DNA of 64,000 bases from Poriferisodalis sp965116715 (GTDB lineage Bacteria > Actinomycetota > Acidimicrobiia > Acidimicrobiales > Poriferisodalaceae): NCBI GenBank assembly GCA_965116715.1, contig OZ220724.1:186001-250000 (forward strand), in the 5' to 3' direction. Below are positions 1 through 9,614 of the stretch, piece by piece. A program made the position numbers and the translations under genes. Every line of letters begins with the position of its first letter. Within the stretch, counting starts at the first letter, position 1. Under the pieces are notes generated by a model that was not told where the DNA came from, made no database searches, and saw only the letters and a program-made list of their open reading frames with translations.

Positions 1-1377
1 GCACATGCGCCAGATGTCGCCTTCGGCGACCTGGTGGCTCATCAGCACCTCGCCCGATTCGGTGACGACGCGCATGGTCCCCGCGGTGTCGATCTCGTAG
101 GTCTTGTCGTGGCTGCCGTACTCCTCGGCTTTCTGTGCCATCAGGCCCACGTTGGGCACCGATCCCATGGTCGTGGGATCGAATGCGCCATTCGCACGGC
201 AGTCGTCGATGACTGTCTGGAACACGCCCGAGTAGCTGGAGTCGGGGATGACGGCCTTGGTGTCCTGCTGGTTGCCCTCGGCGTTCCACATCTGGCCCGA
301 CGAGCGGATCATTGCCGGCATGGACGCGTCGACGATGACGTCGCTCGGCACATGCAGGTTGGTGATGCCGCGGTCCGAGTCGACCATGGCCAGCCTGGGG
401 CGCTCGGCGAGCGTGGCGGCGATGTCGGCCTCGATGGCCTCGCGCTGTACTGCGGGCAGCGATTCGACGGCGGACAGCACGTTCGCCCAGCCGTCGTTGG
501 GGTCTGCGCCCGCCGCGGCGAGCGCTTCGCCGTGCCGGTCGAACACCGGTGCGAAGAACGCCCGCACGGCATGCCCGAAGACGATCGGGTCGGAGACCTT
601 CATCATGGTGGCCTTCAGGTGCAGCGAGAACAGCACGCCGCCCGAGCGGGCGTCGGCAATCTGCTCGTCGAGGAACTCGCGCAGTGCGGCGACCGACATG
701 AAGGTGGAGTCGACGACATCGCCGGCACCTACCGGGACCTTGCGCATCAGGCGCACGTTCCCCTCGTCGTCCACGTGCTCGATGCTCAGTGAGCCTGCAC
801 CGTCTGCGGTGACCGACTGCTCATTGGAGCGGAAATCGCCGCCGGACATCGTCGACACGTGGCTGCGGCTCTGCTGCGACCAGGCGCCCATGGAGTGGGG
901 GTACTGGCGCGCGTACTCCTTGACGGCGCGGGGCGCGCGGCGATCGGAGTTGCCCTCGCGCAGCACCGGGTTCACCGCCGAGCCCTTCACGCGGTCAAAG
1001 CGCTCGCGGATCTCATGCTCGGAGGCGTCTGCGGGGTCGTCGGGATAGTCGGGGACTGCGTAGCCCTTCGATTGCAGCTCGACGACGGCGTCCTTGAGCT
1101 GGGGGACCGAGGCGGAGATGTTCGGCAGCTTGATGATGTTGGCGCCGCGATCGTGGGTCCACTCGCCGAGTTCGCCGAGCGCATCGCCGATTCGCTGGTG
1201 GGGCTCGAGCATGTCGCCGAAAGCCGCGATGATCCGCCCTGCCAGCGAGATGTCGCGTGTCTCGACGTCGATGCCTGCGGCATCGGTGAACGCCGTGATG
1301 ATCGGCAGCAGCGAGTAGGTGGCCAGCGCCGGTGCCTCGTCGGTGTGCGTGTAGACGATCTTCGATGTCGAGTTCAC
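1..1377 (-). CDS. icd: Monomeric NADP-dependent isocitrate dehydrogenase (N-terminal part, runs off the window)
   Basis: Converts isocitrate to 2-oxoglutarate and CO2 with NADP+ in the TCA cycle. The visible 459 residues match the monomeric class, which is about 740 residues long: an early THTDEAPALATYS stretch, then GANIIKLPNISASVPQL and DPIVFGHAVRAFF. The internal segment SGQMWNAEG and the following KAVIPDSSYSGVF are also typical. The last ~280 residues lie beyond base 1. The GTG start is chosen because AGGAG lies a few bases upstream and family similarity begins immediately. The gene reads towards the left edge, with a 167-bp gap to the flavoprotein gene upstream. Monomeric isocitrate dehydrogenases are frequent in actinobacteria, which fits the suggested host. 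Confidence 0.93.
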   Translation of the reverse strand, partial: MNSTSKIVYTHTDEAPALATYSLLPIITAFTDAAGIDVETRDISLAGRIIAAFGDMLEPHQRIGDALGELGEWTHDRGANIIKLPNISASVPQLKDAVVELQSKGYAVPDYPDDPADASEHEIRERFDRVKGSAVNPVLREGNSDRRAPRAVKEYARQYPHSMGAWSQQSRSHVSTMSGGDFRSNEQSVTADGAGSLSIEHVDDEGNVRLMRKVPVGAGDVVDSTFMSVAALREFLDEQIADARSGGVLFSLHLKATMMKVSDPIVFGHAVRAFFAPVFDRHGEALAAAGADPNDGWANVLSAVESLPAVQREAIEADIAATLAERPRLAMVDSDRGITNLHVPSDVIVDASMPAMIRSSGQMWNAEGNQQDTKAVIPDSSYSGVFQTVIDDCRANGAFDPTTMGSVPNVGLMAQKAEEYGSHDKTYEIDTAGTMRVVTESGEVLMSHQVAEGDIWRMC

Positions 1378-1544
1378 GGCACGCTCCTGATTCGTTGCAT
1401 TCGTCGGGTGCCCCTCAGCGGGCGCCGAAGGTGTCGGGACGGCGATGCGACGCTACCGCGAGCCTGTGACAGGCTGCGGGGAGACCTGTGCGCAATCGTT
1501 CCGTGGGCGCGTGCGGGCGCTGAGTCGGCCCGCGGGTGCGGCGT

Positions 1545-3098
1545 TCAGCCAGCCACGTGCGCCGCGGCGGAGCTTCCCGCCAGGCGGCCGAACACTGCCC
1601 CTGCCGAGAGGCCCGAGCCTCCCGGGTAGTTGCCGTAGAACAGGCCGCCCACCAGCTCGCCTGCGGCATAGAGGCCGGTGATCGGGCGCAGGTCGGTGTC
1701 CATCACGCATCCGGTCTGGTCGATGCGCAGGCCGCCGAATGTGAAGGTCAGCCCGCATGTGACTCTGAACGCAGTGAAGGGCGGCGTCTCGATCGGCATC
1801 GCCCAGTTGGTCTTGTCGGGGCTCAGGCCCCTGGTGCGGCGGCCATCGAGCACGTTCGGATTGAATTCGACGCTGCGGTCCACGGCAGCGTTGAACTCGG
1901 CGATGGTCGCGAGTGCCCCTTCGGTGTGCACGTCCTCCATGCGGGCGCAGAGCTCTTCGATGGTGTTCGCGGTCACCTTGGTGACCTGGCGGATGCGGTA
2001 CTCGTCGCGCAGCAGGTGACCGGTGCTGGCGTCGAAGACCTGCCAGGCCGAGTGCCCCGGCTGGGCCAGGATCTCCCGTCCGTAGCGGGCGTAGGTGTAG
2101 TTGCGGAAGTCGGCGCCCTCGTCCACGAAGCGCTCACCCTGCTGGTTCAGCACTATCGCGAACGGGTAGCTGTGCTTCTGGAAGCCGTCGCCCACGGCGA
2201 GGTCGCCGAACTCGGGCGCGTTGTAGTCCCAGGCCACGGCGTGGGCGCCGCTCCAGTTGCCGTACGGCATTGCGCCGGCCTCGAGCGCCATGGCGATGCC
2301 GTCGCCGGTGTTGAAGCGGGTGCCGCGCACCTTGGCGAGATCCCAGCCCGGGCCGAGGTAGCGGGTGCGCCACTCGGCGTTGGCTTGGAATCCGCCGGCT
2401 GCCAGCACGACTGCGCTGCATGCGACATCGACCGTGCGCACTCCTGCACGCGCAGCCGTGTCTGCCTCGGGCCCGTCAGTGCCGTGCAGCCGAACTCGGA
2501 GGCCGCACACGGCTCCGGCGTCATCAGTCAGCAGCGAACGCGCCGCAGCCTCGTGCCACAGATCGATCTCGTTGCGGGCCAGCGCCGCTCGCAGCGATTC
2601 CACGAGACCCTCGCCGCCGCCCACTGACTCCACCGTGAGGCCGCCCCAGAACCTGAAGCGCCCGTCCACCTTGAAGGCCTGGCGTCCCCAGATCGGCGCG
2701 AAGCGCACGCCGTGGCTGGCCATCCACATCAGCGTGTCCTTGCTGCGGGTGACGAGCGTGTCAGCCAGCTCAGGATCGCAGCGGTAGTCGGTGATGCGGC
2801 CGAGATCGGCGTAGAACTGCTCCTCGGTGTAGGTGCCGAAGTCGGTCATCTCCACTTCGGCGTCGGTGAGATCGGGCATCAGCGCACGCAGGTCCTCGAC
2901 ACCGTCGTAGGCGCAGCGGATCGCACCGGCGGTGAAGCGGCTGTTGCCGCCGGCTTCGGCCTCGGGCGCTCGCTCCAGCACCAGCACCCTGGCGCCGCCC
3001 TCGCAGGCGGCCAGAGCGGCGCACATGGCCGCATTGCCAGCGCCGACGACCACCACGTCGTAGCGCTGTGCTTGCGGGGTCCCACCGGTCTCGCTCAC
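1545..3098 (-). CDS. FAD-dependent tricarballylate dehydrogenase-like / fumarate reductase-type flavoprotein
   Basis: A 517-residue flavoprotein of the fumarate reductase/succinate dehydrogenase flavoprotein superfamily. It opens with an FAD-binding Rossmann motif (VVVGAGNAAMCAALAA) and then GGNSRFTAGAIR, a stretch typical of TcuA-like tricarballylate dehydrogenases. The C-terminal FAD-binding part includes GLYAAGELVGGLFYGNYPGG. The GTG start at 3098 is preferred because an upstream extension in the same frame would overlap the start region of the divergent dehydrogenase gene and has no family similarity. No tcuB-like electron-transfer partner is adjacent, so tricarballylate as substrate is uncertain. 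A related 3-keto-steroid-dehydrogenase-like or other FAD dehydrogenase role is possible. Confidence 0.8.
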   Translation of the reverse strand: MSETGGTPQAQRYDVVVVGAGNAAMCAALAACEGGARVLVLERAPEAEAGGNSRFTAGAIRCAYDGVEDLRALMPDLTDAEVEMTDFGTYTEEQFYADLGRITDYRCDPELADTLVTRSKDTLMWMASHGVRFAPIWGRQAFKVDGRFRFWGGLTVESVGGGEGLVESLRAALARNEIDLWHEAAARSLLTDDAGAVCGLRVRLHGTDGPEADTAARAGVRTVDVACSAVVLAAGGFQANAEWRTRYLGPGWDLAKVRGTRFNTGDGIAMALEAGAMPYGNWSGAHAVAWDYNAPEFGDLAVGDGFQKHSYPFAIVLNQQGERFVDEGADFRNYTYARYGREILAQPGHSAWQVFDASTGHLLRDEYRIRQVTKVTANTIEELCARMEDVHTEGALATIAEFNAAVDRSVEFNPNVLDGRRTRGLSPDKTNWAMPIETPPFTAFRVTCGLTFTFGGLRIDQTGCVMDTDLRPITGLYAAGELVGGLFYGNYPGGSGLSAGAVFGRLAGSSAAAHVAG

Positions 3099-3200
3099 GC
3101 CGGGCGAGCCTATGTGGGCTGTCTGCTCAGCGCCCGCAGCGCGTCGAATCCCCTCTGCATCGGATCGGTGCACGCCGCACTGGCGACCTACGCTGCGGCG

Positions 3201-4355
3201 ATGAGCGAGACCCAGACTTCCGAGGCCGGCTCTGATGCGCCGGTGGTGATCGACCACGAACGCCTGGCGAGCTTCATCGCCGAGATCTTCCGCCATACGG
3301 GATGTTCAGATGCCGAATCAGAGCGGATCGGCACGAGCCTCGTGGGCGCCAACCTTGCGGGCCACGACAGCCACGGGGTGATCCGCTCCGCGCTGTATGT
3401 GGAGCTGTTGGCGAATGGCGTTCAGCTCGCCGATCAGGAGATCAAGGTGCTGATCGACTCGGGTGCCCTGCTGCTGGTGGACGGTCAGTACGGCATGGGC
3501 CAGACCGTCGGGCCTGCCGCAGTCGAGCTGGGCATCGAGCGCTGTTCCGAACTCGGCGTTGCGGTGGTGGGATTGCGCAACGCCGGCCATCTCGGCCGCA
3601 TCGGCGAGTACGCCGAGATGGCTGCCGCCGAAGGCCTGGTCTCGGTGCATTTCGTGAACGTGGCCAACAGCCGGCTGGTGGCGCCGTTCGGCGCCAAGGC
3701 GCGGCGGATGGGCACCAATCCCTGCGCCTATGGCGCACCTGTCGCCGGACGCCGCCCCGTCATCCACGACTTCGCGACGTCCGTCGTGGCCGAGGGCAAG
3801 GCCATGGTGGCGCTGCACGGCGGGCCGGCCGTGCCCAGCAATGCCCTGGTGTCCGGTGACGGCGAGATCACCGGCGATCCGCGGGTGCTGTACACGTTCG
3901 AAGAGGGCCAGCGACCGAATTCGATGGACGGACCGGGTGCGCTGCGGGCGATGGGCGAACACAAGGGCTCGGGCATCTCGGTGATGTGCGAGCTGCTGGC
4001 CGGTGCGCTCACCGGCACGGGCACAGCAGGGCCGCGTCGGGTTCGCTTCGCCAACGGCATGCTCTCGGTGTACGTCGACCCGTCCCAGATCGACCCGTCG
4101 CACTCGGAGTCAGGCGTCGGCGAGACCGACGACGGGTACCACGGCATCGCAGCGGACTATCTCGACTGGTTCTACGACGCCGACGCGATCGATCCCGACG
4201 AAGGGGTGAAGCTGCCCGGCGATGTCGAGCACGAGCGGCGGCAGCACCGCATGGCCAACGGCATCACCCTTCCCGCCGAGACCTGGGAGAGCATCTGCGG
4301 GGGCGCCCGCGCCGCCGGCGTCCCCGAAGCAACGATCGCGGCTGCCGCCGGCTGA
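3201..4355 (+). CDS. Malate/L-lactate dehydrogenase family (Ldh2-type) oxidoreductase
   Basis: A 384-residue NAD(P)-dependent dehydrogenase of the Ldh2/MDH2 family, which oxidises 2-hydroxyacids such as malate, lactate or sulfolactate. Visible family landmarks are GHDSHGVIR near the N-terminus, GMGQTVGP, GLRNAGHLGRIGEYAEMAA with the conserved histidine, GTNPCAYGAP and EHKGSGISVMCELLAGALTG. The ATG at 3201 is chosen because similarity begins within about 20 residues; longer in-frame extensions run antisense through the flavoprotein gene. It is divergent from the flavoprotein gene with about 100 bp between starts, so the two may share a regulatory region. The exact hydroxyacid cannot be read from sequence. 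Confidence 0.88.
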   Translation: MSETQTSEAGSDAPVVIDHERLASFIAEIFRHTGCSDAESERIGTSLVGANLAGHDSHGVIRSALYVELLANGVQLADQEIKVLIDSGALLLVDGQYGMGQTVGPAAVELGIERCSELGVAVVGLRNAGHLGRIGEYAEMAAAEGLVSVHFVNVANSRLVAPFGAKARRMGTNPCAYGAPVAGRRPVIHDFATSVVAEGKAMVALHGGPAVPSNALVSGDGEITGDPRVLYTFEEGQRPNSMDGPGALRAMGEHKGSGISVMCELLAGALTGTGTAGPRRVRFANGMLSVYVDPSQIDPSHSESGVGETDDGYHGIAADYLDWFYDADAIDPDEGVKLPGDVEHERRQHRMANGITLPAETWESICGGARAAGVPEATIAAAAG

Positions 4356-4379
4356 ACGCGGCGCGCCGACGCAGCGGCG

Positions 4380-5237
4380 CTACTCGTCCAAGGTGGGGCC
4401 CGTGCCTTGGACGCGGGTCTGGCGCATGTAGCGGCGCCAGCGGTCGGCGTCGTAGCCGGCGCCGCGGTGCAGCAGGCAGCGGTTGTCGTAGATGACGACG
4501 TCGCCGGGGCTCCAGCGGTGCGCGTACTCGTCCTGGGGACGGGTGGCGGCTTCGTTCAGCTCGTCGATGAGCCGGCGGCTGTCGACGCCGTGCCAGCCGA
4601 CGATCGACCGGGCGTGCGAGCCGGCGTAGTAGTTCCGCAGGCCGTTGGCGGGGTTGGTGCGCACGAGCCGCTGGGGGATCGGCGGCAGCGAGGCAGCGTG
4701 GTTCGGATCCACCGGGGCGACCTGGGTGCGGCTGAACACGTAGTCGTGCAGCACCACCAGGTCGTCGATCTCGGCCTGGCGCTCGGCGCTGAGCCTGGCG
4801 TACGCGGCGCGCTGGCTGGCATACAGCGTCTCGCCGCCCTCGCCGGGCACCTCGTAGGCGCACAGGATCGACACGTACGACGGCACGAGGCGGAACGACG
4901 AGTCCGAGTGCCAGAGGTTGTTGCCCTTCTGGTTCTGCGTCAGCGGGTGGTTCTCGTCGCGCTTGGCGTCGGAGTCGATGACGTTGCCGATCGTGCCGAA
5001 GTACTCAACCTTGCCCGTCTTGCCGAAGACCACATGGTTCGGCTCGGGTTCGCCGAGGCTGCGCGTGAGCGCCAGCTGCGCCTCGTCGGACATCTGCTGG
5101 TCCACGAAATGCAGCAGCGAGTACGTGTCGACGGCTTCGTGCAACTCGGCAACCGCCGCTGCTCCGAGCGGCTGCGACAGGTCGAAGCCGCTGACCTTGG
5201 CGCCGAAATCGGGATGGATGGGCTCGAACGTCAGCAC
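4380..5237 (-). CDS. TauD/TfdA-family 2-oxoglutarate-dependent dioxygenase
   Basis: A 285-residue Fe(II)/2-oxoglutarate dioxygenase. The metal-binding facial triad is visible as His110-Asp112 in NNLWHSDSSF and a distal His257 in IYDNRCLLHRG; an Arg-rich stretch follows (RWRRYMRQTR), expected to bind 2-oxoglutarate. The NNLWHSDSSF segment is closer to TfdA-type enzymes (2,4-D dioxygenase group) than to classical taurine dioxygenase. The GTG start is preceded by GGGAGG at a suitable distance. It ends 25 bp from the convergent Ldh2-type gene, and the fused hydratase/dehydrogenase gene lies just upstream on the same strand. The substrate is unknown; taurine or an aryloxy acid are only family precedents. 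Confidence 0.88.
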   Translation of the reverse strand: MLTFEPIHPDFGAKVSGFDLSQPLGAAAVAELHEAVDTYSLLHFVDQQMSDEAQLALTRSLGEPEPNHVVFGKTGKVEYFGTIGNVIDSDAKRDENHPLTQNQKGNNLWHSDSSFRLVPSYVSILCAYEVPGEGGETLYASQRAAYARLSAERQAEIDDLVVLHDYVFSRTQVAPVDPNHAASLPPIPQRLVRTNPANGLRNYYAGSHARSIVGWHGVDSRRLIDELNEAATRPQDEYAHRWSPGDVVIYDNRCLLHRGAGYDADRWRRYMRQTRVQGTGPTLDE

Positions 5238-5304
5238 TGGCGCCTCCCCTCGTTGATCGGCACAGCAGCCCCGGCCGTCAATTCTGGCCGACAGTCGCTG
5301 GCCG

Positions 5305-7419
5305 TCAGCTCTCGTGGCGGGCCAGCGAGACGCCCTCGGCAGCCAGCCGCTCCAGCAGCGGGCTCGGCGTCCAGTGGTCGCCGCCCAGGGTCTCGTCGTA
5401 GTGACGGATGCGACCCAGCACCTCGTCCAGCCCGATCTCGTCGGCCCAGTACATCGGCCCGCCGGTGTAGATCGGCCAGCCGTAGCCGTTGATCCAGGTG
5501 ACGTCCACGTCGCTGCCCCGCAGCGCGATGCCCTCGTCGAGGATCTTGGCGCCCTCGTTGACCATCGGGTACAGGCAGCGTTCGAGGATCTCCTGGTCGG
5601 TGACATCCCGCAGCACGGCCCCTCGCGCAGCGGCGAAGTCGCGGATGATCTGCTCGACCTCGGGGTCGGGGGTGGATGCCCGGGTGTCGGGGTCGTAGGT
5701 GTAGTAGCCGCGGCCGTTCTTCTGGCCCCGACGGCCCGACTCGCACAGCACCTCCCGCACGGTCGAGCTCGACGAGGTTGCCTCGTTCCAGCCGACGTCG
5801 AGCCCGGCCAGGTCGCTCATGGCGAACGGCCCCATGGGGAAGCCGAAGTCGTACACAACCTTGTCGATCTGGGCCGGTGTGGCGCCCTCCAGCAGCATCT
5901 TCTCGGCCTCGATGCCCCGCATGAACAGCATCCGGTTGCCGATGAATCCGTAGCAGACGCCGCACAGCACCGGCGTCTTGCCGATGCGCTTGCCAATCGA
6001 CATGGCAGTGGCGATGGCAGTGTGCGAGGTGGCGTCGCCGCGCACGACTTCGAGCATCCGCATGACGTTGGCGGGGGAGAAGAAGTGCATGCCCACGACG
6101 GCCTCGGGCCGTGACGTGGCCGATGCAATCTCGTTGACATTGAGCGCAGAGGTGTTGCTGGCCAGCACGGCGCCCGGTTTGCAGATCGCATCGAGTTGAG
6201 CGAACACGTCCTTCTTGAGGTCCATGTTCTCGAAGACGGCCTCGATCATCAGGTCGCAGTCGGCGAAGTCGCCCATGTCGGTCGAGCCAGACAGCAGGTC
6301 CATGCGGGTCTGCACGTCGTCGGAGGAGATGCCGCCCCGCGCCGCGGTCCGCTCGTAGTTCCGCCGCACCACGCCGAGGCCGCGCTCGAGGCTGGCTTCG
6401 TCGCGCTCCACGAGCGTGACCGGGATGCCGATGTTGGCGAAGTTCATGGCGATGCCGCCGCCCATCGTGCCGGCGCCCAGGATGCCGACACGCGCGATGT
6501 CCACCTGTGGCGTGTCGCGGGGCACGTCGGGCACCTTCTGGGCTGCTCGCTCGGCGAAGAAGTAGTACTGCTGGGCGTTGGCCTGCGAGCTGCCCATCAG
6601 CTCGCCGAAGATGCGCTGCTCGGCGGCGAGTCCCGCCTCGAAGTCGCCGCTCGCGCCGGTTTCGACTGCTGCCTCCACGCAGCGGACGATGCAGTCGGGT
6701 GCTTCGAAGCCGCGCGTCCGGCGGGCGATCGAGGCCCGGAAGGCGGCGAACTGCTCGGCGCCGAAGCCTTCGAGGCGATCGTTGCGGTCGCGGATGCGCG
6801 GGCGTGGCATGCCTTCTGCGACCGCCCGTCGGGCGAACGCCACCGCCCCAGCTTCGAGTTCGGCCAGCGATTCGCCGACGATCTCGTTGATCAGGCCGCA
6901 TTCGAGCGCCTCAGATGCGCCGATGGGATCGCCGCTGACGATGATCTCGAGCGCCCGCTGCGGACCGGTGATGCGCGGCAGGCGCTGGGTACCGCCACCG
7001 CCCGGCAGCAGGCCCAGTTTCACCTCGGGCAGGCCGAACTGTGCCGAGCTGATCGCGACGCGGAAGTGCGCGCACAGCGCCACCTCCAGCCCGCCGCCGA
7101 GCGCTGTGCCGTGAATGGCGGCCACCACGGGCTTGCTGCAGTTCTCCATGGCTTCCTGCCCGGGCACCAGGCCCGGCGGTTTGGGCGGCTGGGAGAACTC
7201 GGTGATGTCTGCACCGGCGATGAAGGTCCGCCCGTCACAGATGAGCACGATGGCGGTCGCGTCGCTGGCTTCCGCTGCAGCCATGCCGTCGATGAGGCCC
7301 TGGCGCACGTGGTAGCTCAGCGCGTTGACGGGAGGGTTGTTGACGATGAGCAATGCCACGTCGTCGCGGCGCTCAAGGCGGACTGACTCGGTGATCTGGC
7401 TCTGATCCTGGGTTGTCAT
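5305..7419 (-). CDS. Bifunctional enoyl-CoA hydratase/3-hydroxyacyl-CoA dehydrogenase (FadJ-like)
   Basis: A 704-residue two-domain beta-oxidation enzyme. Residues 1 to about 190 form a crotonase domain with the oxyanion-hole motif FIAGADITEF and two likely catalytic glutamates, Glu112 in LGGGLEVAL and Glu132 in FGLPEVKLG. From about residue 309 follows the NAD-binding domain (VGILGAGTMGGG), then HFFSPANVMRMLEVV and two C-terminal 3-hydroxyacyl-CoA dehydrogenase repeats. It would hydrate 2-enoyl-CoA and oxidise the resulting 3-hydroxyacyl-CoA in the cytoplasm. The ATG giving MTTQ is preferred over an in-frame longer start that overlaps the divergent ilvE region. No thiolase or acyl-CoA dehydrogenase lies beside it. 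Confidence 0.93.
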   Translation of the reverse strand: MTTQDQSQITESVRLERRDDVALLIVNNPPVNALSYHVRQGLIDGMAAAEASDATAIVLICDGRTFIAGADITEFSQPPKPPGLVPGQEAMENCSKPVVAAIHGTALGGGLEVALCAHFRVAISSAQFGLPEVKLGLLPGGGGTQRLPRITGPQRALEIIVSGDPIGASEALECGLINEIVGESLAELEAGAVAFARRAVAEGMPRPRIRDRNDRLEGFGAEQFAAFRASIARRTRGFEAPDCIVRCVEAAVETGASGDFEAGLAAEQRIFGELMGSSQANAQQYYFFAERAAQKVPDVPRDTPQVDIARVGILGAGTMGGGIAMNFANIGIPVTLVERDEASLERGLGVVRRNYERTAARGGISSDDVQTRMDLLSGSTDMGDFADCDLMIEAVFENMDLKKDVFAQLDAICKPGAVLASNTSALNVNEIASATSRPEAVVGMHFFSPANVMRMLEVVRGDATSHTAIATAMSIGKRIGKTPVLCGVCYGFIGNRMLFMRGIEAEKMLLEGATPAQIDKVVYDFGFPMGPFAMSDLAGLDVGWNEATSSSSTVREVLCESGRRGQKNGRGYYTYDPDTRASTPDPEVEQIIRDFAAARGAVLRDVTDQEILERCLYPMVNEGAKILDEGIALRGSDVDVTWINGYGWPIYTGGPMYWADEIGLDEVLGRIRHYDETLGGDHWTPSPLLERLAAEGVSLARHES

Positions 7420-7565
7420 GGGCCGCAGCGTACGCAACGACAGCCCTGCACGACCGGGCCACGACATGCGAACCCAAATTCTCCCCGGTGCGGGTGGAGC
7501 CCGGCGATACGATTCGCATGACTCGGGTGCTGCTGCGGCTCCGAGACACTTCAGATGGAGCGCCG

Positions 7566-8591
7566 GTGACCGAAAAGCCCGACCCGTTCACGGTCCCGTT
7601 CGGGACCATCTTCTGCGACTGGATGACGACGGCGCGCGCCGATGACGGGCCGTACGTCTACGGGGGCGTAGCAGAGCCCTTCGGCGATTTCTCGATCAGC
7701 CCCGCGGCGCATGTGCTGCACTACGGCAGCGCCATCTTCGAAGGGCTCAAGGCACACCGTCAGGTCGATGGGTCATTGGCGATCTTCCGGCTGGACAGCC
7801 ATGTCGCCCGCATGGTCGCGAGCGCGGAACGGCTGCGGCTGCCAGCCATTGACGGCGACGTGCTGCATCAGATGTCCATTGATGCAGTCGAGGCGAATGC
7901 CGGCGAAGTGCCCGATCCGCCCGGATCGCTGTACATCCGCCCGACGCTGATCGGCACCGAGCCCGACATCGGCGCCGCAGCCCGCCCGACTCGCAGCGCG
8001 CTGCTCTATGTTGTGAACTGCCCGGTGGGCGACTACTTCAAGGGCGGCGTTCGGCCCCTCACCTTGCTGGTGGAGACCGAGATTCCCCGCACGGTCCCGC
8101 AGTTCGGCATGGTGAAGTGCGGCGGGAACTACGCGATGGCGCTCGCACCGACGCTCGATGCGATGGCCGGCAACGAGGCCATCGATCAGATGCTGTTCGC
8201 CACGGATGGGGACATCACCGAGACCGGGGCGTCGAACTTCTTCCTGGCTGACGACGAGCGAGTGGTGACCCGCCATCTCGACGAGTCGTTCCTGCACGGC
8301 GTCACCCGTGCGTCGGTGATCGAGCTCGCTGCCTCTCTGGGCTACGAGGTCGAGGAGCGGTCGATCGACCCCGAGGAACTCGTTGACTGGGCTGAGCGAG
8401 GAGAGGCCTTCCTGTCCGGAACCGCCGCGGTGCTCGCGCCCGTCGGCACCATCCTGTACGAGGGCAAGACGCTCACCGTGGGCGACGGTCAGCCGGGTCA
8501 CAACACCATGCGGCTGCGCCAGGCACTCGTCGACATCCAGATCGGCGCTGCGCCCGACCCCTTCGGCTGGCGCACGCCGGTGAAGGGCTGA
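7566..8591 (+). CDS. ilvE: Branched-chain amino acid aminotransferase
   Basis: A PLP-dependent class IV aminotransferase of 341 residues that transfers amino groups between branched-chain amino acids and 2-oxoglutarate. The N-terminal FTVPFGTIFCDWM and LHYGSAIFEGLKAHR are typical IlvE features. The PLP lysine is Lys184 in GMVKCGGNYAMAL, and ITETGASNFF and FLSGTAAVLAPVG follow. The GTG at 7566 is chosen because GGAG lies five bases upstream; an in-frame ATG at 7518 would add 16 residues but its nearest GGAG is about 18 bases away. An HD-domain gene follows after 5 bp, so the two are probably co-transcribed. Confidence 0.92.
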   Translation: MTEKPDPFTVPFGTIFCDWMTTARADDGPYVYGGVAEPFGDFSISPAAHVLHYGSAIFEGLKAHRQVDGSLAIFRLDSHVARMVASAERLRLPAIDGDVLHQMSIDAVEANAGEVPDPPGSLYIRPTLIGTEPDIGAAARPTRSALLYVVNCPVGDYFKGGVRPLTLLVETEIPRTVPQFGMVKCGGNYAMALAPTLDAMAGNEAIDQMLFATDGDITETGASNFFLADDERVVTRHLDESFLHGVTRASVIELAASLGYEVEERSIDPEELVDWAERGEAFLSGTAAVLAPVGTILYEGKTLTVGDGQPGHNTMRLRQALVDIQIGAAPDPFGWRTPVKG

Positions 8592-8596
8592 GCTTC

Positions 8597-9184
8597 GTGG
8601 CCGGCCAGGACGCCGATCGCATCGTGTCCTGGACCGCGATGGAGCACGGGACGGCCGAGGACTACGAGTTCCTGGATCAGCAGCACTACGCACACGTCCG
8701 ATCCGGGCTGGTCGACAACCTGCTGAACATCCTGCAGTGCCTACGCGGACCCACGCTGGGCTACCCGATCGATCGCTACGACCACAGCCTGCAATCGGCA
8801 ACGAGGGCGCTGCGGAATGGCGAATCGACGGACCTGGTGGCCGCGGCCCTGCTGCATGACATCGGCGACGCCTTCGCGCCGGAGAATCACAGCGCCGCCG
8901 GCGCCGCCGTGCTGCAGCCCTATGTCGACGAGCGCACCCACTGGGTGATCGCCCACCACGGGCTCTTTCAGGGCTACTACTACTTCCACCACCTCGGCGG
9001 CGACCGCGACGCCCGCGAGCGGTACCTGGGATCACCCCACTACGACGCCTGCGTGGATTTCTGCCAGAACTACGACCAGAACTGCTTCGATCCGAAGTAC
9101 CCCAACCTGGCGGCAGAGGACTTCCGCCCTCTGCTCGAAGAGGTCTTCAGCCGCCACTCACAACTTCCCGCCACTGCCCCCTGA
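8597..9184 (+). CDS. HD-domain protein (predicted phosphohydrolase/oxygenase of the COG4341 type)
   Basis: A 195-residue protein with a metal-binding HD signature, ALLHDIGDAFAP, flanked by conserved YPIDRYDHSLQSATRA upstream and THWVIAHHGLFQGYYYFHH downstream. These landmarks match a family of predicted HD phosphohydrolases that also resembles the phosphonate-cleaving oxygenase PhnZ. Whether this member hydrolyses a phosphoester or is a diiron oxygenase cannot be decided from sequence. The GTG start sits 5 bp after the ilvE stop, implying translational coupling or at least one transcript; a second in-frame GTG at about 8624 is also possible. No phosphonate genes are visible nearby. Confidence 0.75.
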   Translation: MAGQDADRIVSWTAMEHGTAEDYEFLDQQHYAHVRSGLVDNLLNILQCLRGPTLGYPIDRYDHSLQSATRALRNGESTDLVAAALLHDIGDAFAPENHSAAGAAVLQPYVDERTHWVIAHHGLFQGYYYFHHLGGDRDARERYLGSPHYDACVDFCQNYDQNCFDPKYPNLAAEDFRPLLEEVFSRHSQLPATAP

Positions 9185-9224
9185 TCTGAACGCGGCCAGC
9201 ACGGCCATCACAGGCTGAGTCGCT

Positions 9225-9614
9225 TCACCACAGGGTGGCGATGGGGAACTCCCCGAACGCCCGGTCGGCGGTCACGAGGGTCAGCGATTCGCGCTCGGCC
9301 TGCGCTGCCAGCATCCGGTCGAACGGATCCTTGTGTGCAGCGTCATAGCTGCCTGCCATCAGTGCTTGCTCGTGTATGACTGGAAGATGCAAGAAGCCGT
9401 CTGCGGTGACTGATGCGCCGAAGTGTGGAACGAGGTCGCTGAATTCACCCAGCCGGTCCATCCTCGCCTTGGTTGCCATCTCCCATGCGCTCACGGCGCT
9501 CGCAAACACCAGGGTTTCCTCGTCTGAGATCGCTTCGCGGGCGACTGCTGAGAGTGACGGATGATCAGCCCACCACCACAGCAGCGCATGCGTGTCGAGC
9601 AGGAGGTCGTTCAT
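9225..9614 (-). CDS. PIN-domain ribonuclease toxin (VapC-like)
   Basis: A 129-residue PIN-domain protein, the usual length for VapC-type toxins that cleave RNA. The acidic metal-binding residues expected of the fold are visible: Asp7 in LLLDTHALLWW, Glu45 in SAWEMATK, Asp99 in DPFDRMLAAQA and Asp117 in VTADRAF. Its ATG overlaps the antitoxin stop in an ATGA arrangement, the standard coupling of such pairs. No residue appears to be missing, so it is probably functional and neutralised by the upstream antitoxin. Confidence 0.88.
   Translation of the reverse strand: MNDLLLDTHALLWWWADHPSLSAVAREAISDEETLVFASAVSAWEMATKARMDRLGEFSDLVPHFGASVTADGFLHLPVIHEQALMAGSYDAAHKDPFDRMLAAQAERESLTLVTADRAFGEFPIATLW

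Noticed and set aside
1..1048. Long open frames on the plus strand opposite the isocitrate dehydrogenase
   Set aside because: They are antisense reading frames caused by high GC content; the minus-strand frame gives a clear conserved enzyme.
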